Shown one piece after another: positions 13,421 through 15,788 of a DNA stretch of 15,788 nucleotides. Origin of the DNA: Pseudomonadota bacterium (GTDB taxonomy: Bacteria; Pseudomonadota; Alphaproteobacteria; Rhodobacterales; Rhodobacteraceae); contig JAKAJW010000140.1 of the NCBI GenBank assembly GCA_021813645.1, forward strand, positions 1 through 15,788. The letters run 5' to 3'. A program made the position numbers and the translations under genes. The notes below the pieces were generated by a model. The model was not told where the DNA came from, searched no databases, and saw only the letters and a program-made list of their open reading frames with translations. Each line of letters begins with the position of its first letter. Within the stretch, counting starts at the first letter, position 1.

Positions 13421-13436
13421 CTTTAACCTTGATTAA
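13421..13436 (+). promoter_or_regulatory. CtrA-like box upstream of flgE
   Basis: CTTTAACCTTG (13421-13431) is identical to the core of the box before the sigma-fliK operon; a second TTAA lies at 13433-13436. The spacer here is 6 nt rather than the canonical 7. The site lies 59 nt before the flgE ATG within the 130-bp gap, so flgE-flgK probably has its own promoter. Confidence 0.5.
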
Positions 13437-13495
13437 ACAACCGCCGCCTATTTGCTTGCCCAGAACCATTCTCTTTGGAACGGAAAGGCTTAGGC

Positions 13496-14800
13496 ATGAG
13501 CATCTCCAGCGCGCTTCAGACCGGCGTTAGCGGGCTCTTCGCGAATTCGTCGGCGGTGGGCCGAATTTCCGAAAACATCGCGAACGCCAATACCGACGGC
13601 TACAAGCGCCGCTTCGCCGAGATGGTGACCACGACCACCTCCGGCGGCAGCCCGGATGCGGCGTCCGGCGTGCGGGCGGTGCAATCCGCCGACGTGACCC
13701 AGGGCGGCACGCTGACCCAATCCGCCGTCTCGACCAACATGGCGGTGAACGGGAACGGCTTCTTCATCGTCTCGATGAAGCCGAACGATCCGGTGCAGTC
13801 GGACTATTTCCTGACCCGGGCGGGCGACTTCCAGCCCGACGCCAAAGGCAATCTGGTGAACTCCGCCGGCTACTATCTGGCGGGCTACCAGTACCAGGCG
13901 AACGGAACCCTGGGCAATGTCGACCGCAGCAGCTTCTCCGGCATGCAGACGGTCAATATCGCCAACGCTTCGATCCCGCCGAGCGCGACGAGCTACGTGA
14001 ATGTGCAGGGCAACCTGCCGGCGCAGGAATCCGGGCTGGCGACGCCGGGCGCGGCCTTCACCTCTTCGACCAACTTCTACAGCTCGCTCGGCGCCGCCGG
14101 GCAGCTGCAGTTCTCCTGGCAGCCGACCAGCACGCCGAGCCAGTGGACGCTGACGATCAGCGACAACAGCGGCACGACCTACGGCAGCGTGACGATGGCG
14201 TTCAACGATTCCGGGCCGAATGCCGGGTCGCCCTCGGCCTATTCGGGCGCCGTCAACTCGGCCACCGCGCCGGCCGGCTTCGCCTTCAACACCGCCACCG
14301 GCACCGCCACGCTGACGATCGCCAACGGCGCCACGCCGCAGACCATCCAGGTCAACCTCGGGGCGCCGAACTCGGTGAGCGGGATGACCCAGTTCGCCGG
14401 CAACTTCACCCCGCAGACCTTCCAGTCCGACGGCTCCGCGGTGGCCAATCTGAGCTCGGTCAGCGTGGATTCGAACGGCAACCTGGTGGGCGTGTTCGAC
14501 AATGGCGCGCGCAAGTCGCTGTATCAGATCCCGCTCGGCAGTGTGACCAACCCGAACGGGCTGACGCTGGCGAACGGCAATGCCTATCAGCTGTCGAACC
14601 AGTCCGGCGCCTATACCAACTCGCCCACCGGCACCAATGGCGTGGGCAACATCGCCGGCAATTCGCTGGAGGCCTCGAACGTCGACATCGCCCAGGAGCT
14701 AAGCGATCTGATCGTGGTGCAGCGGTCCTATTCGACCGATGCGAAGATCGTCACCACGATGGACCAGATGCTGAACACCACCGTCGAGATGAAGCAGTGA
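13496..14800 (+). CDS. flgE: Flagellar hook protein FlgE
   Basis: 434 residues. FlgE polymerises into the hook, the universal joint outside the cell. The N-terminus shows the axial-protein signature: MSISSALQTGVSGLFANSSA then ISENIANANTDGYKRRFAEM; the core has GNGFFIVSM and FLTRAGDFQPDAKGNLVNSA; the middle (about 165-330) is Ser/Thr/Gly-rich and beta-like as in hook outer domains; the C-terminal helix is ASNVDIAQELSDLIVVQRSY followed by TTMDQMLNTTVEMKQ. ATG 13496 is chosen over the in-frame TTG 13475 because it aligns with the family start and has AAAGG upstream. flgK follows 16 nt after the stop, so the two are an operon. Confidence 0.96.
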   Translation: MSISSALQTGVSGLFANSSAVGRISENIANANTDGYKRRFAEMVTTTTSGGSPDAASGVRAVQSADVTQGGTLTQSAVSTNMAVNGNGFFIVSMKPNDPVQSDYFLTRAGDFQPDAKGNLVNSAGYYLAGYQYQANGTLGNVDRSSFSGMQTVNIANASIPPSATSYVNVQGNLPAQESGLATPGAAFTSSTNFYSSLGAAGQLQFSWQPTSTPSQWTLTISDNSGTTYGSVTMAFNDSGPNAGSPSAYSGAVNSATAPAGFAFNTATGTATLTIANGATPQTIQVNLGAPNSVSGMTQFAGNFTPQTFQSDGSAVANLSSVSVDSNGNLVGVFDNGARKSLYQIPLGSVTNPNGLTLANGNAYQLSNQSGAYTNSPTGTNGVGNIAGNSLEASNVDIAQELSDLIVVQRSYSTDAKIVTTMDQMLNTTVEMKQ

Positions 14801-14816
14801 TCTGCCCGGCGTAACG

Positions 14817-15788
14817 ATGTCGAGTCTTACCAGCGCCCTTACCACCGCCCGCAGCGGGCTCGACGCGACCCAGGTCTGGTCCGAGGTCACGTCGAACAAT
14901 ATCGCCAACACCAATACCCAGGGCTACGTCCGCAAGGAGGTGAATTTCTCCACCACCTCGGTCGGCCAGGGCGGTGCGGTCCAAGTCACCGACGTCCAGC
15001 GCGACGTCAACACCTCGCTCGACCAGATGTATTGGAGCGCGTCGAGCCAGGTGGCGACCCAGCAGGCAATTTACGAGGGGGTGCAGGCCTATACCTCGGT
15101 GCTGGGTCAGCCGAGCGATCAGATGTCGCCGGTGACCAAGCTCACCAATCTGCAGACCGCCTTCGACACCCTGGCCAACTCGCCCGACAGCGCCGGGGCG
15201 CAACAGGGGGCGCTGGACGCCGCCAAGGCGATGGCGACGTCGCTCAACACCACCAGCGGCACGCTGAACGAGGTGAAGGGCGAAGTCACCACCGAGATCA
15301 AATACAATGTCACGGACGTCAATCAGGCGCTCTACAAGATCGCCGCGCTGAACAAGCAGGTCGCCGCCAGCCCCTCGGGTTCGGTGTTGCTGGCCAATCT
15401 GCAGGATCAGCTGGGCACCCTGGTGCAAACCGTCGCGCAGCAGATGAATGTGCAAGTCAGCACCGATTCCACCGGACAGCTGTCGCTCTACACCGCCGGC
15501 GGCACGACGCTGGTGCAGGGCCAGCAGGTCAACGACCTGCGCTACGACAGTCCGAGCGGCAAGCTCTACGCCGGCAGCCAGGAGATCACGCCGGGCACGA
15601 CCGGGGTGCGCGGCTTCACCGATGGCAGCCTTGCCGGGCTGTTCCAGCTACAGAACACCATCCTGCCGACCTTCCAGCGCCAGCTCGACAACCTCGCCGC
15701 CAATCTGATCCAGGGCTTCCAGGCACAGGACGCCTCGCTTGCGCCCGGCCAGGCCGGGCTCTTCACCGATGCCGGCGCGGCCTACAAC
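14817..15788 (+). CDS. flgK: Flagellar hook-associated protein 1 FlgK, 3' partial
   Basis: 324 codons from the ATG to the window edge without a stop, so the gene continues. FlgK forms the first junction ring between hook and filament. The N-terminus is diagnostic: SSLTSALTTARSGLDATQ, then VTSNNIANTNTQGYVRKEVN; further on are SPVTKLTNLQTAFDTLANSP, YNVTDVNQALYKIAALNKQV and NLQDQLGTLVQTVAQQMNVQ, all at the expected places for FlgK, then a beta-rich domain with LYTAGGTTLVQGQQ and LAGLFQLQNTILPTFQRQLD. The ribosome site before the ATG is weak, suggesting dependence on flgE translation. flgL would be the expected next gene outside the window. Confidence 0.95.
   Translation, partial: MSSLTSALTTARSGLDATQVWSEVTSNNIANTNTQGYVRKEVNFSTTSVGQGGAVQVTDVQRDVNTSLDQMYWSASSQVATQQAIYEGVQAYTSVLGQPSDQMSPVTKLTNLQTAFDTLANSPDSAGAQQGALDAAKAMATSLNTTSGTLNEVKGEVTTEIKYNVTDVNQALYKIAALNKQVAASPSGSVLLANLQDQLGTLVQTVAQQMNVQVSTDSTGQLSLYTAGGTTLVQGQQVNDLRYDSPSGKLYAGSQEITPGTTGVRGFTDGSLAGLFQLQNTILPTFQRQLDNLAANLIQGFQAQDASLAPGQAGLFTDAGAAYN

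Overview
The window is a piece of a chromosomal flagellar gene cluster from a GC-rich alphaproteobacterium. Evidence for the group: two Ros/MucR-family regulators, a CtrA-type TTAA-N7-TTAA promoter box, an RpoH-like sigma factor beside flagellar genes, and the order flgF-flgG-flgA-flgH. I cannot fix the order; Rhodospirillales/Acetobacteraceae-like or Rhodobacterales-like clusters both fit. No tRNA, rRNA, CRISPR, insertion sequence or phage gene was seen.

Layout. (1) 2-583, plus strand: 3' end of a heptosyltransferase-like/TPR glycosyltransferase, probably for flagellin glycosylation. It meets, tail to tail with a 29-nt overlap, motB (1712-555, minus), the stator protein that binds peptidoglycan. 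(2) 1848-5713 is a regulatory island. It holds a MucR-type zinc-finger regulator (2366-1911, minus, with its own terminator), a second MucR-like protein that has lost two of four zinc ligands (2891-2499, minus), a divergent OmpR/CtrA-type regulator whose receiver lacks the phosphoacceptor Asp and conserved Lys (3148-3930), an unrecognised 164-residue protein (4313-4807), and a small RpoH-like sigma factor (4967-5713). (3) The sigma gene runs directly into fliK (hook-length control) and flgD (hook cap scaffold), apparently one operon behind a CtrA-like box. (4) After a hairpin at 7978-7998 the minus-strand operon flgF-flgG-flgA-flgH-fliL-like (11464-8085) encodes the rod, the P-ring chaperone and the L-ring. 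(5) Divergent from it, a large exported helical-repeat protein of unknown function (11599-13365) is followed by flgE (hook) and the 5' part of flgK (hook-filament junction), which runs off the window end. flgE has a second copy of the 11-base core of the CtrA-like box.

How it fits together: the structural genes cover rod, rings, hook and hook junction, with the stator at the left edge. The 2-6 kb part is a candidate local control module: MucR pair, non-phosphorylatable response regulator, orphan protein and dedicated sigma factor, tied by a shared TTAA box to the hook genes. Structural gene names are secure. The role of the regulatory island, and of the 164- and 588-residue proteins, is inference.
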